A stretch of DNA of 64,000 nt from CAVSSX01 sp963730735 (GTDB taxonomy: Bacteria; Actinomycetota; Acidimicrobiia; Acidimicrobiales; RAAP-2), in contig CAVSSX010000010.1 of NCBI GenBank assembly GCA_963730735.1, forward strand, positions 1 to 64,000. Direction: 5' to 3'. Below the pieces are notes generated by a model, which was given only the letters and a program-made list of their open reading frames with translations, ran no database searches and was not told the origin of the DNA. Both the position numbers and the translations under genes were made by a program. Shown one piece after another: positions 16,518-25,287 of this stretch (its first letter is position 1; each line of letters begins with the position of its first letter).

Positions 16518-17482
16518 TCAGGCCCGGGGGTGCGTCCCCTCGAAGACCGTCCGGAGCCGCTCCTTGCTGACGTGCGTGTAGATCTGGGTCGTCTGCAGGC
16601 TGGCGTGGCCGAGCAGCTCCTGGACGACCCGCAGATCGGCCCCGCCGTCGAGCAGATGGGTGGCGTAGCTGTGGCGCAGGGCGTGCGGGTGGGTGGGCAC
16701 CGGCGAGCGCCGGTCCAGGATGCGCCGGACGTCCCGGGGACCCAGGCGCCGGCCCCGGGCGTTGAGGAACACCGCCTCGGGCGGCGTGTCGGGTCCCTGG
16801 AGCACGGCGAACCCGTCCCCGAGCCACCGGGCCAGGGCGCGCACGCACCCGTCGTGGACCGGCACCCGTCGTTCCTTGTCGCCCTTGCCGAGCACGGTGA
16901 CCGTCCGTCCCCCAGGTCGACGCCTCGCCGGTCGAGTCCGCAGAGCTCGGCCACCCGCAGCCCACCGGCGTAGAGCAGCTCCAGCACGGCGTCGTCACGC
17001 AGCCGCACGGCGGCCTCCCGGGCCGCCGCCGGCTTGGCCGGTGTCGCCGAGGGAGTCGGCGGGTCCGGGTCGAGGAGCCGGCCCAGCTCGGCGTGGGAGA
17101 GGACCTTGGGCAGCCGGCCGCCGCTCGACGGCGCCGACAGGCGTCGGGCGGGATCGCCCTCGATGAGGCCGCGACGCCGGCACCAGGAGAAATAGGAGCG
17201 CAGGCCCGCCGCCTTGCGGGCGATCGACGCCCGGGCGTAGCGCCGGGTGGCCAGGAACGAGAGGTACCGGCGGAGCACGATCCGGTCGACGTCGTCCGGG
17301 CCGTCGGCCCCGCCCCGCTCGGCCCAGGTGACGAACGCCCCGATATCGGCACGGTAGGCCCGGGCGGTGGCCGCCGAGCGGTTCTCGAGCCACCGTTCGA
17401 AGGCCGGGAGCTCCCAGGCGGCCGCCGGCTCGCCCGGCCCGGCGGCCGGGTCGTCGGCGCCGGGCATCGGGTCGTCGCTCAC
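16518..17482 (-). CDS. xerC: Tyrosine recombinase, XerC/XerD type; one frameshift
   Basis: Site-specific recombinase of the kind that resolves chromosome dimers at dif. The N-terminal SAM-like domain (FERWLENRSAATARAYRADI) is followed by the catalytic domain. The first catalytic Arg is in GGLRVAELCGL, HALRHSYATH carries His-x-x-Arg, then GHASLQTTQIYTHVS holds the nucleophile Tyr. The frame shifts by one base near 16907; downstream it reads VLGKGDKERRVPVHDG. The GTG at 17482 is used as start; an ATG at 17467 is the alternative. Its place next to rpsB is the usual actinobacterial one, supporting a housekeeping Xer protein rather than a phage integrase. xerC rather than xerD is a guess. Confidence 0.85.
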
Positions 17483-17732
17483 CCACCCCAGGCTAGGGCG
17501 CCCGTCCCGTGGGCCGGGTGACCCGATTCCCACCCGCCACCTGGCCGAACCCGATCTCACCCCCCTCGGCCCCGACCAGGGCCGACCGCTCCCGGGGGCG
17601 ACGCCACGACGGCGGGGCCTATGGCATGATCGTGGCCAGCACGCGGCCAGTACCGCTCGGTGGTGACGGGGGGAAGGTTCGCCTCGTTCGGTTCTCCGGG
17701 CACCGTCCGGTGGGAGAGGTGAACGGAACCCG

Positions 17733-18416
17733 ATGGCCAGTCGAATCCTGGTAGTTGAGGACGACGAACGGATCCGTTCGTCGATGCGCCTGGCCCTCGA
17801 GGGTGAGGGCTACGAGGTCGACGACGCGGCCAGCGGCGAGGAGGCCCTGGACCTCTTCGCCGCCCAGGCCCCCGACGTCGCCCTGATCGACCTGATGCTC
17901 CCGGGCATGGACGGCTTCGAGTGCTGCCGGGCCCTGCGTCGCCAGAGCGCCGTCCCGATCATCATCGTCACCGCCCGCACCGACACCCACGACGTGGTGG
18001 CCGGGCTCGAGGCCGGGGCCGACGACTACGTCACCAAGCCCTTCGTGGCCAAGGAGCTCGGGGCCCGGATCCGGGCCCTCCTGCGCCGGGCCCGACCGGC
18101 CGAGGAGGAGCCGACGGTGATGTCCTTCGGCGACCTCGAGCTGCTGCCCGACGAGGGTGTGCTGCGCCGGCGGGACGGGAGCGAGGTGCACTGCACCCGG
18201 ACCGAGTTCCGGCTGCTGTGCGAGCTGGCCGCCAACCCCAACAAGGTGCTGAGCCGGGAGCAGCTGCTCGACCGGGTCTGGGGCTACGACTACTTCGGCG
18301 ACGGGCGGTTGGTCGACGTCCACATCCGTCGGCTGCGGACCAAGGTGGAGCCCGATCCCGCCCTTCCCCGCCACATCCTCACCGTGCGAGGGATGGGCTA
18401 CAAGCTGGTCCCCTGA
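17733..18416 (+). CDS. mtrA: OmpR-family response regulator (MtrA-like)
   Basis: DNA-binding response regulator, 227 residues from ATG 17733, with GGGAGAGGTG upstream. The receiver domain has the acidic pair in VVEDDERIR and phospho-acceptor Asp53 in LIDLMLPGMDG. Lys102 lies in YVTKPF. The winged-helix effector domain follows from about 130 (CTRTEFRLLCELAANPNKVL; VDVHIRRLRTKVEPDP). The kinase gene starts 1 nt after the stop and an LpqB-like lipoprotein gene follows. This is the mtrA-mtrB-lpqB arrangement of actinobacteria, which governs cell-wall homeostasis and division there. The name rests on that context and overall similarity. Confidence 0.88.
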   Translation: MASRILVVEDDERIRSSMRLALEGEGYEVDDAASGEEALDLFAAQAPDVALIDLMLPGMDGFECCRALRRQSAVPIIIVTARTDTHDVVAGLEAGADDYVTKPFVAKELGARIRALLRRARPAEEEPTVMSFGDLELLPDEGVLRRRDGSEVHCTRTEFRLLCELAANPNKVLSREQLLDRVWGYDYFGDGRLVDVHIRRLRTKVEPDPALPRHILTVRGMGYKLVP

Positions 18417-18417
18417 C

Positions 18418-19911
18418 GTGACCATCGCCCCGGCGGCCGGCGCGGACAGTCGGCGGGGTGGGGCCTCGGGTGGGCACCTGTGGCGACGGTTGGGCCTGCG
18501 TGCCCGGGTCACCCTTCTCTTCACCCTCGGCGCGTTCCTGCTGTCGCTGATCATGGGTGGCCTGTCCTACTTCACCGCCCGGCACTTCCTGGTCAACGAG
18601 CGCCAGAGCGCCTCGTACCACCAGACCTATCTCGACGCCACGCAGGTGCGGAACAACCTGAAGCCGCACCAGAACCCCTGCCACAACGACGGCAACGACG
18701 CCCTCGAGTCGATCGACCTCCCCTCGGGGACGAGCTCGGTGCTGGTCACCCCGAACAGCTCGTGCTCCTCGTTCTTCTCGGTCGAGAAGACCACCCTGCC
18801 GGTGGGCCTCCGGGCCCTGGTCGCCTCGGGGACCCCGGCGACCCAGAACATCGTCCTCGGCGGGGTGCCCCAGATCGCCGTCGGCGTGCCGATCCCGGCC
18901 TTCAAGGTCGAGTACTACGAGGTGTTCGACGTCGGTGACCTCCAGCACACCCTGCGCATCCTGCTGGTGGCCCTGGCCGCCGCCGGGGTGGTGACGACGG
19001 TCCTCGGGGCCGCCGTCGGGCGGTCGGCCAGCGCCCGGTCGCTCCGGCCGCTCACCGGGGTCTCCCGGGCCGCCATGGCCATCGCCTCGGGCGCCCTGTC
19101 CACCCGGCTGCCCGAGGCGACCGGCGACCCCGACCTGGCCGGCCTGACCAGCTCGTTCAACCAGATGGTCGACCAGCTCGAGACCCAGATCGAGCGCGAG
19201 GCCCGGTTCACCTCCGACGTCAGCCACGAGCTGCGCTCGCCGCTCACCACCCTCTCGGCCACCCTGACGGTGCTCGAGGACCACCGGGACGAGCTGGACC
19301 CCCGGGCGCAACAGGCGTTGGCCCTGCTCGGCGAGGACCTCCGGCGGTTCCAGCGGATGGTCGGCGACCTGCTCGAGATCTCGAGGTCCGACACCCGGTC
19401 GGCCGACGTGTCGGCCGAGGAGGTCCAGGTGGGCGAGCTGGTCCGCCAGGCCGTGGGCGTCAGCACCCGGACCCTCCCGCCCGACGTCGTCCCGCCCGAC
19501 CTCCTGGTCGATCCCAGCGTCGACACGGCCTGGGTCAGCGTCGACAAGCGACGGTTCGAGCGGGTCATCGCCAACCTGCTCGAGAACGCCGCCCTCTACG
19601 GCGACGGGGCCACCCTGGTGGCGGTGCAGCCCGGCCTCGGCGGGGCCGACGGGTCGCCGACCGTCGAGATCTCGGTGGCCGACCGGGGCCCCGGTGTGGA
19701 GCCGGCCGAGCGCACGCGGGTGTTCGAGCGCTTCTACCGGGGCCAGGCGTCGGGCCGACGGGGCGCCGGGACCGGGACGGGGCTCGGCCTCTCCCTGGTG
19801 GCCGAGCACGTCCGGCTCAACGGCGGCCGGGTCTGGGTGGACGAGGCCGAGGGCGGCGGGGCCCGGTTCGTGGTCGAGCTGCCGCTCGAGGACGCCGAGC
19901 TGTGGCGGTGA
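18418..19911 (+). CDS. mtrB: Sensor histidine kinase (MtrB-like)
   Basis: 497 residues from GTG 18418. Transmembrane segments lie at about 32-52 and 180-200, enclosing an extracellular sensor of about 125 residues with two Cys (residues 88 and 116) that could form a disulfide. HAMP follows (SLRPLTGVSRAAMAIASGAL). The dimerisation helix has SHELRSPLTTLSATL with the phospho-His at about 270. The ATPase has an N box (NLLENAALYG), DRGPGVEPAER and GTGTGLGLSLVAEHV. It is tightly coupled to the regulator upstream and the lipoprotein downstream, so it probably reports on the cell envelope. Confidence 0.9.
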   Translation: MTIAPAAGADSRRGGASGGHLWRRLGLRARVTLLFTLGAFLLSLIMGGLSYFTARHFLVNERQSASYHQTYLDATQVRNNLKPHQNPCHNDGNDALESIDLPSGTSSVLVTPNSSCSSFFSVEKTTLPVGLRALVASGTPATQNIVLGGVPQIAVGVPIPAFKVEYYEVFDVGDLQHTLRILLVALAAAGVVTTVLGAAVGRSASARSLRPLTGVSRAAMAIASGALSTRLPEATGDPDLAGLTSSFNQMVDQLETQIEREARFTSDVSHELRSPLTTLSATLTVLEDHRDELDPRAQQALALLGEDLRRFQRMVGDLLEISRSDTRSADVSAEEVQVGELVRQAVGVSTRTLPPDVVPPDLLVDPSVDTAWVSVDKRRFERVIANLLENAALYGDGATLVAVQPGLGGADGSPTVEISVADRGPGVEPAERTRVFERFYRGQASGRRGAGTGTGLGLSLVAEHVRLNGGRVWVDEAEGGGARFVVELPLEDAELWR

Positions 19912-19915
19912 CCCG

Positions 19916-20587
19916 GTGACCCTGACCCGAGGGGCACGGCGCTCGCTCGCCGCCCTCCTCGCCGTGGCCGCGCTGACCCTCGCCGCCTGCGGGGTGCCGA
20001 TCAGCAGCTCACCGAGCGCCCTGCCGAAGAGCCAGGTCCCCAACGGACTGCTCTCCCCGGTCGTGCCGCCGAGCAGCACCACGACGCAGCCCGCCGGGCT
20101 GTCCGAGTCGATCTACCTGGTCAACTTGGCGACGTCGAAGATCGAGGCGGCCAACCGCAACGTGCCCAACCCGGCCACCCTGGCCGCCGTGCTGGACGCC
20201 CTGCTGGGCGGCCCGAGCGCCCAGGAGGCCAACCAGGGCTACGGCACCTCGATCCCGGCCAACACCGTCCTCTTGTCGGTGGTCATGGGTCCGTCCAACA
20301 TCACCTTGGACTTCAGCCTCGGGTTCGGCACCATCTTCGGACAGCAGCAACAGACCCTGGCTGCGGCCCAGATCGTGCAGACGGTCGGCGTCTACCTCGC
20401 CGCCGAGAACCAGTCGAAGGGGGTGCTCTTCCAGATCGAGGGCACCCCGACCTCGGTGCCGATCGCCTCGGGGGTGGTGACGTCGGCGCCGGTGACGCCG
20501 GCCATGTACGCCCCCCTCGTGGGCACCACGCCGACCACCACGACGACCTCGGTTCCGGCGACGTCGACCACGGCGTCCGCCGGCTAG
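19916..20587 (+). CDS. Short LpqB-like lipoprotein with GerMN domain
   Basis: 223 residues from GTG 19916, 4 nt after the kinase stop. A basic start and hydrophobic stretch end in a lipobox (LTLAAC, Cys25), so the mature protein should be lipid-anchored outside the membrane. A GerMN domain follows: IYLVNLATSKIEAANRNV, then VLDALLGGPSAQEANQGYGT and NTVLLSVVMGPSNITLDF. A Thr-rich tail (TTPTTTTTSVPATSTT) ends it. Mycobacterial LpqB, which modulates MtrB, is more than twice as long and carries an additional C-terminal region. Only the first half is present here. Confidence 0.82.
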   Translation: MTLTRGARRSLAALLAVAALTLAACGVPISSSPSALPKSQVPNGLLSPVVPPSSTTTQPAGLSESIYLVNLATSKIEAANRNVPNPATLAAVLDALLGGPSAQEANQGYGTSIPANTVLLSVVMGPSNITLDFSLGFGTIFGQQQQTLAAAQIVQTVGVYLAAENQSKGVLFQIEGTPTSVPIASGVVTSAPVTPAMYAPLVGTTPTTTTTSVPATSTTASAG

Positions 20588-20606
20588 CGGTCGCCGATCA
20601 GGGAGG

Positions 20607-20972
20607 TCAGGCCGAGGCGGGCTCGGGCGTCTCGGGCTGCCAGGGGACCCGGGGGGCGCCCGACCACAGGTGCTCGAGGTCGTAGAAGTCCCGGGTCTCG
20701 TCCAAGAAGACGTGCACGATGAAGTCGCCGTAGTCCATGAGGACCCAGGTCCCGTCGGCCAGGCCCTCGATCCGCAGCGGCGAAGGGCCGCCGTCCGCCT
20801 TGACCTGCTCCTCGATCGCCTCGACCAGGGTCTTGACCTGTCGGACGTTGCGGCCGCTGGTGATCACGAAGGCGTCGACGACGCCCAACAGCTCCTCCAT
20901 GTCGAGGATCACCGTGCGGTTGCCCAGTTTCTCGTCCGCCGCCAACGCGGCAACGCGGACAGCTTGCGACAT
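20607..20972 (-). CDS. rsfS: Ribosomal silencing factor RsfS
   Basis: Binds ribosomal protein L14 and blocks subunit joining when nutrients are scarce. ATG 20972 gives about 121 residues: MSQAVRVAALAADEKLGNRT, then VDAFVITSGRNVRQVKTLVE and WVLMDYGDFIVHVFLDETRD, then YDLEHLWSGAPRV. The family core is complete. A GTG at 21023 in the same frame has GAGG 5 nt upstream and would add 17 residues, so it is an alternative start. It lies downstream of nadD and a small membrane-protein gene; nadD-rsfS linkage is widespread. Confidence 0.92.
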   Translation of the reverse strand: MSQAVRVAALAADEKLGNRTVILDMEELLGVVDAFVITSGRNVRQVKTLVEAIEEQVKADGGPSPLRIEGLADGTWVLMDYGDFIVHVFLDETRDFYDLEHLWSGAPRVPWQPETPEPASA

Positions 20973-21030
20973 CGTCGTTTCCAATGAGCCCTCCGACCCG
21001 TTCAGGGCGGCGGTATCGCTCACCGGCGCC

Positions 21031-21315
21031 TCAATGCACGACTTCCACGACGGCGATGGTCGCCCCGAGCGTGACCGCCATCCCGGCGAGCCCCAGGGCC
21101 GCCCAGAGGCGCCGCTGACGCCGGGCCAGCTGCCGGTGGGCCCGCAGCTCCATGCGGCCGAGCACCGGTTCCCGCACGGCCCCGTCGGTGACCAGCCGGA
21201 TGACCGGCGCCAGGCCGGGAGCGGACGGCGCGACCGGGGCCGGAACGCTCTGGGGTGTGGTGGCCGCCGCTCGCACCCGAGGGAGCTCGGCGGTATCGAC
21301 ACTCGACACGGTCAT
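21031..21315 (-). CDS. Small membrane protein between nadD and rsfS
   Basis: 94 residues from ATG 21315, which overlaps the nadD stop (ATGA), so translation is coupled. The first half is Ala/Pro/Val-rich and probably flexible. It is followed by a basic stretch (LRAHRQLARRQRR) and one C-terminal transmembrane segment (ALGLAGMAVTLGATIAVVEV). The basic stretch before the helix suggests an N-in orientation with almost no outside part. Function unknown. The tight packing between nadD and rsfS supports a real gene. Confidence 0.65.
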   Translation of the reverse strand: MTVSSVDTAELPRVRAAATTPQSVPAPVAPSAPGLAPVIRLVTDGAVREPVLGRMELRAHRQLARRQRRLWAALGLAGMAVTLGATIAVVEVVH

Positions 21316-21911
21316 CTGCCCCCAGCGTACAGATCCCTCCGCAGAATGCAATGGACCACCGCGTCGGGCACCAGGCCGTCGACCGACCGGCCGGCGGCCA
21401 GGAGGTCACGGACCTCCGAGCTCGACACGTCGACGCCCGGCCCCTCGACCACCACCGCCCGCCAGCCGGGAGGCAGCGTGGGCCGCGGGCTGCGGGGCCG
21501 GGACACCACGGCCAGCGTCACCAGCTGCTGGAGGTCGCCGACCCGTTCCCAGGTCGGGAGGGAGTCGACCAGGTCGGCCCCCACGATCACGAACACCTCG
21601 GGCGCCGGCTCCCCGGCCCGGTCGGCGTCGGCCAGGACCTCCTCGACCGTGTCGACGGTGAAGCTGGGCCCGCCCCGCTCGATCTCGATGCGGCTGGCCA
21701 CGAGGCCGGGGACGCCCTCGGCGGCCGCCGCCACCATGGCGAAGCGGTCCTCGGCCGGGGTGACCGCCCGCTGTCCGGACTTCTGCCAGGGGTCGTGGGC
21801 CACCACCAGCAGCAGCTGGTCGAGGTCGAGGGCCGTCCGGCAGGCGGCGGCCGCCGCCAGATGGCCGGCGTGGGGCGGGTCGAACGTGCCGCCGAGCAGG
21901 CCGATCCTCAC
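21312..21911 (-). CDS. nadD: Nicotinate-nucleotide adenylyltransferase
   Basis: Converts nicotinate mononucleotide and ATP to deamido-NAD. The nucleotidyltransferase signature is at the very start: VRIGLLGGTFDPPHAGHL with the GxFxPxHxGH pattern. VVAHDPWQKSGQRAVTPAED and FVIVGADLVDSLPTWERV follow, then the SSSEVR motif (VDVSSSEVRDLL) near the end. GTG 21911 is chosen because the fold starts there. The frame is open upstream to 22022, but that part is Pro/Arg-rich and unlike the family. About 199 residues. Confidence 0.92.
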   Translation of the reverse strand: MRIGLLGGTFDPPHAGHLAAAAACRTALDLDQLLLVVAHDPWQKSGQRAVTPAEDRFAMVAAAAEGVPGLVASRIEIERGGPSFTVDTVEEVLADADRAGEPAPEVFVIVGADLVDSLPTWERVGDLQQLVTLAVVSRPRSPRPTLPPGWRAVVVEGPGVDVSSSEVRDLLAAGRSVDGLVPDAVVHCILRRDLYAGGR

Positions 21912-22054
21912 GGGGCGGCCCGGAGGGCGGTCGGGAGGGCGGTCCAGGGCGATCGACCGGGGGTCCGAGGCATCGGCGACCCAGCCTACGACCTCGCCAT
22001 CGTGGACCCCGGCGGGTGACACCGACCCCGCCCGGTACGCCGTACGCTGGGGGG

Positions 22055-23398
22055 ATGGAGCAGACCTGGCACGCCGGCTCGTGGCGCCGGTACCCGGCGG
22101 CCCAGCAGCCGGTGTGGCCCGACGACGAGGCCCTGAAGCTCGTGGAGGCCCGCCTGTCGGCCCTGCCCCCGCTGGTGTTCGCCGGCGAGGCCCGCCAGCT
22201 CCGGCGCTCGCTGGCCCAGGTGGCCAACGGCCAGGCCTTCCTGCTCCAGGCGGGCGACTGCGCCGAGTCCTTCACCGACTTCTCGGCCGACAACATCCGG
22301 GACAAGCTCAAGGTCATCCTCCAGATGGCGGTGGCCCTGACGTACGCCGCCGGTGTCCCGGTGGTCAAGGTCGGCCGGATCGCCGGCCAGTTCGCCAAGC
22401 CGCGGTCGTCGCCGACCGAGCGGATCGGCGGGGTCGAGCTCGACTCCTTCCGGGGCCACATGGTCAACGACGAGGCGTTCGACGACGACTCGCGCCGACC
22501 CGACCCCGAACGGCTGGTCACCGCCTACCAGCACTCGGTCTCGACCCTGAATCTCCTGCGGGCCTTCACCAAGGGGGGCTTCGCCGACCTCTCCCAGGTC
22601 CACGCCTGGAACCAGCAGTTCGTGGCGTCGTCCTCGGAGGGCCAGCGCTACGAGCAGATCGCCGGTGAGATCGACCGGGCCCTGCGGTTCATGGCCGCCT
22701 GCGGCATCGACCTGGGGGCCGAGCAGGGCCTGCACCAGGTGGACTTCTTCACCAGCCACGAGGCCCTGATCCTGAACTACGAGGAGGCGCTGACCCGGCA
22801 GGACTCGCTCACCGGGGACTGGGTCGACTGCTCGGCCCACATGCTGTGGGTCGGCGAGCGCACCCGCCAGGTCGACGGGGCCCACGTCGAGTTCCTCTCC
22901 GGGGTCCTCAACCCTGTCGGGGCCAAGATCGGCCCCGACGCCACCCCCGACGAGGTGGTGGCCCTGTGCGACCGCCTCGACCCCGAGCGGGTGCCGGGCC
23001 GACTGACGCTGGTCGCCCGGATGGGGGTGCGCCGGGTGGCCGAGTCGCTGCCCCCCCTGCTCGAGGCGGTGCGCCAATCGGGACACCCGGTGGTCTGGAC
23101 GTGCGACCCGATGCACGGCAACACCTTCACCAGCGAGGGCGGCCACAAGACCCGGCGCTTCGACGACATCATGGAGGAGCTGCGGGGCTTCTTCGCCGTC
23201 CACGCCGCCGCCGGGACGTGGCCGGGTGGCGTCCACGTGGAGCTCACCGGCGACGACGTCACCGAGTGCCTCGGCGGGGCCGAGAACATCCTCGAAGGGG
23301 ACCTGGGCGACCGCTACACCACCACCTGCGATCCCCGATTGAACGCCCGCCAGTCCCTCGACCTGGCCTTCGGGGTGGCCGAGCTCCTCCGGGGCTGA
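22055..23398 (+). CDS. aroG: 3-deoxy-7-phosphoheptulonate synthase, class II
   Basis: First enzyme of the shikimate pathway (PEP plus erythrose 4-phosphate to DAHP), plant/mycobacterial class II type. 447 residues from ATG 22055. Motifs: LLQAGDCAESF with the metal-binding Cys, KVGRIAGQFAKPRS, then EFLSGVLNPVGAKIGP. WTCDPMHGNTFTSEGGHKTR and VHVELTGDDVTECLGGAEN supply the His, Glu and Asp metal ligands. It is divergent from nadD with about 140 nt between the chosen starts. No other aro gene is nearby. Confidence 0.95.
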   Translation: MEQTWHAGSWRRYPAAQQPVWPDDEALKLVEARLSALPPLVFAGEARQLRRSLAQVANGQAFLLQAGDCAESFTDFSADNIRDKLKVILQMAVALTYAAGVPVVKVGRIAGQFAKPRSSPTERIGGVELDSFRGHMVNDEAFDDDSRRPDPERLVTAYQHSVSTLNLLRAFTKGGFADLSQVHAWNQQFVASSSEGQRYEQIAGEIDRALRFMAACGIDLGAEQGLHQVDFFTSHEALILNYEEALTRQDSLTGDWVDCSAHMLWVGERTRQVDGAHVEFLSGVLNPVGAKIGPDATPDEVVALCDRLDPERVPGRLTLVARMGVRRVAESLPPLLEAVRQSGHPVVWTCDPMHGNTFTSEGGHKTRRFDDIMEELRGFFAVHAAAGTWPGGVHVELTGDDVTECLGGAENILEGDLGDRYTTTCDPRLNARQSLDLAFGVAELLRG

Positions 23399-23468
23399 TC
23401 ACACCGCCGTTGCCGGCCGCCGGGGGTGTCCCCCGATGCCTGCAGCACGCCTGTAGCATTGCCGCCAC

Positions 23469-25272
23469 GTGAGACCTCGCCGTCCCTCGCTCCCCCGCTG
23501 CTTCGGTGCCCTTCGGCGCGCCCGCCCCTCGGCCCCGGCGCGCCCCGGTGCCGGTCGATCGCTGGTCCTGACGCGCCGCCGCGCCGCCGCCGGACTGGCC
23601 GGCGTCGTCGGCACGGGGGTGCTCACGGTGGTGGCCGCCCCGGCCGGTGCCGACACCACCACGACCACCACCACCGCCAGTACGAGTACGAGCAGTACGA
23701 CGTCGACCACCACCGACCCGACCACCACCACCGTGCCCAGCGCGTCAGCGGCGACCTCCACGACCAGCACCACCAGCACCACGGCCCCCACGGCGGCCGC
23801 ACCTCCGGTCGCCTCGCCCAACGCCACCACGCCGAGCGCCTCCACGGCCGTGTCGGCGTACTGGTTGGTGGCCTCCGACGGTGGCATCTTCGCCTTCGGC
23901 GGCGCCGGCTTCTACGGCTCCACCGGGTCCCTGACCCTCAACAAGCCGGTGGTCGGGATGGCCGGGACGACCGACAGCCGGGGCTACTGGCTGGTGGCCT
24001 CCGACGGCGGCATCTTCGCCTTCGGTGACGCCCCCTTCTACGGCTCGACCGGCAACCTCCGCCTCAACAAGCCGGTGGTCGGGATGGCCGCCAACCCCCA
24101 GGGCAATGGCTACTGGCTGGTGGCCTCCGACGGCGGGATCTTCTCGTTCGGCAGCGCCCAGTTCTACGGTTCGATGGGCAACAAGCCGCTCAACCAGCCG
24201 ATCGTCGGGCTGGCCGTGACCCCGGACGGTGGCGGGTACTGGGAAGTGGCGGCCGACGGCGGGATCTTCGCCTTCGGCGACGCCCAGTTCTACGGGTCGA
24301 CCGGGAACATCCACCTCAACCAGCCCATCGTGGGCATGACGCCCACCGCCGACGGCAAGGGCTACTGGTTCACGGCCAAGGACGGCGGGGTCTTCGCCTA
24401 CGGCGACGCCCCCTTCTACGGCTCGCTCGGGAGCGTCCCCCAGGCCCGGCCCATCGTGGCCATCACCTCGACCGGCGACGGCAAGGGCTACTGGTTCACC
24501 AACAACAACGGCGCCGTCAGCGCCTACGGCGACGCCCCCTACTGGGGCTCGGCACCCCAGGTGATCAACAAACCGATCGTCGGCCTGGCCGAGGCCGCCG
24601 GGACCGGGAGCTTCACCGGCTCGTCCTACCCCTCGGGCTCCTACGGCTACGACATCTCGAACTTCCAGACCACCAACCTGCCCCCGTCGCCCCACACCAT
24701 CGGCGTGGTCGAGGTGAACGGGTTCGGTCTGAGCGCCCCCAACGCCTACCTGGCCAACCAGGCGGCGTGGGCCGGGGCCGGGCTCAATCTCTACACCTAC
24801 CTGTCGTGCAGCGACAGCGGCGGGACCAACGGCACCACCTGCACCTACGCCACCGGCTACGCCGAAGGCCAGTACGCCTACCAGACAGGCGGTGGCGGCC
24901 GGGGTCAACACCGCCGTCGGCTGGTGGGTGGACGTCGAGGGGACCAACTGGTCACAGACCAGCACGGCGGCCAACGCCGCCCTGGTCCAAGGGGCGATCG
25001 ACGCCATCCACGGCGAGGGCATCAACAGCGTCGGCGTCTATGCCAGCCCCGGGAACTGGAACTCCATCGTCGGGGCCTACCAGCCGGCCGTCCCCTACTG
25101 GGCCGCCTCCTGGGAGGTCAACCCGGCCACCACCTGCACCTCGGTGCGCACCCAGTTCCCCAAGGCCATGTTGCCGACCGGCCCGGTCCAGCTGGTGCAG
25201 TACAGCTCGCCGAGCTTCGCCTACCCGCTCGGCGGGATGAGCACCGCCTACGACGACGACTACGCCTGCTAG
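23469..25272 (+). CDS. Exported 42-residue-repeat protein with GH25-like C-terminal domain; one frameshift
   Basis: GTG 23469. A long basic N-region (RSLVLTRRRAAAG) and hydrophobic core ending APAGAD look like a Tat/Sec-type signal. A Thr/Ser-rich linker of about 65 residues follows. Six tandem copies of a 42-residue unit (YWLVASDGGIFAFGDAPFYG and variants) then lead to a second domain beginning YGYDISNFQTTNLPPSPHTI. The frame shifts by one base near 24890. It continues VGWWVDVEGTNWSQTSTAAN and GINSVGVYASPGNW, ending YDDDYAC. The DVEG strand and overall pattern match glycoside hydrolase 25-like lysozyme folds, so peptidoglycan or another wall polymer is a likely target. Total about 600 residues. 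The shift is probably a read error. Confidence 0.78.
23859..24605 (+). repeat. Six coding repeats of 126 bp (42 residues)
   Basis: Exact 126-bp period from 23859: units begin at 23859, 23985, 24111, 24237, 24363 and 24489, the last one degenerate. Consensus: YWLVASDGGIFAFGDA then PFYGSTGN, then LNKPVVGMA and a Gly-rich turn. The shape (one four-strand sheet per unit, with Asp-Gly-Gly turns) suggests a beta-propeller-like blade. The same unit recurs in the exported protein at 46194-48559. Confidence 0.9.
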
Positions 25273-25287
25273 CTGACGCCTACCGGC

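Noticed and set aside
16518..17482. Phage or island integrase
   Set aside because: The tyrosine recombinase sits beside rpsB in the usual actinobacterial place for a housekeeping Xer gene, and no phage genes or att repeats are nearby.
23859..24605. CRISPR-like periodic repeat
   Set aside because: The 126-bp period is in frame, without spacers, and encodes a 42-residue protein repeat.
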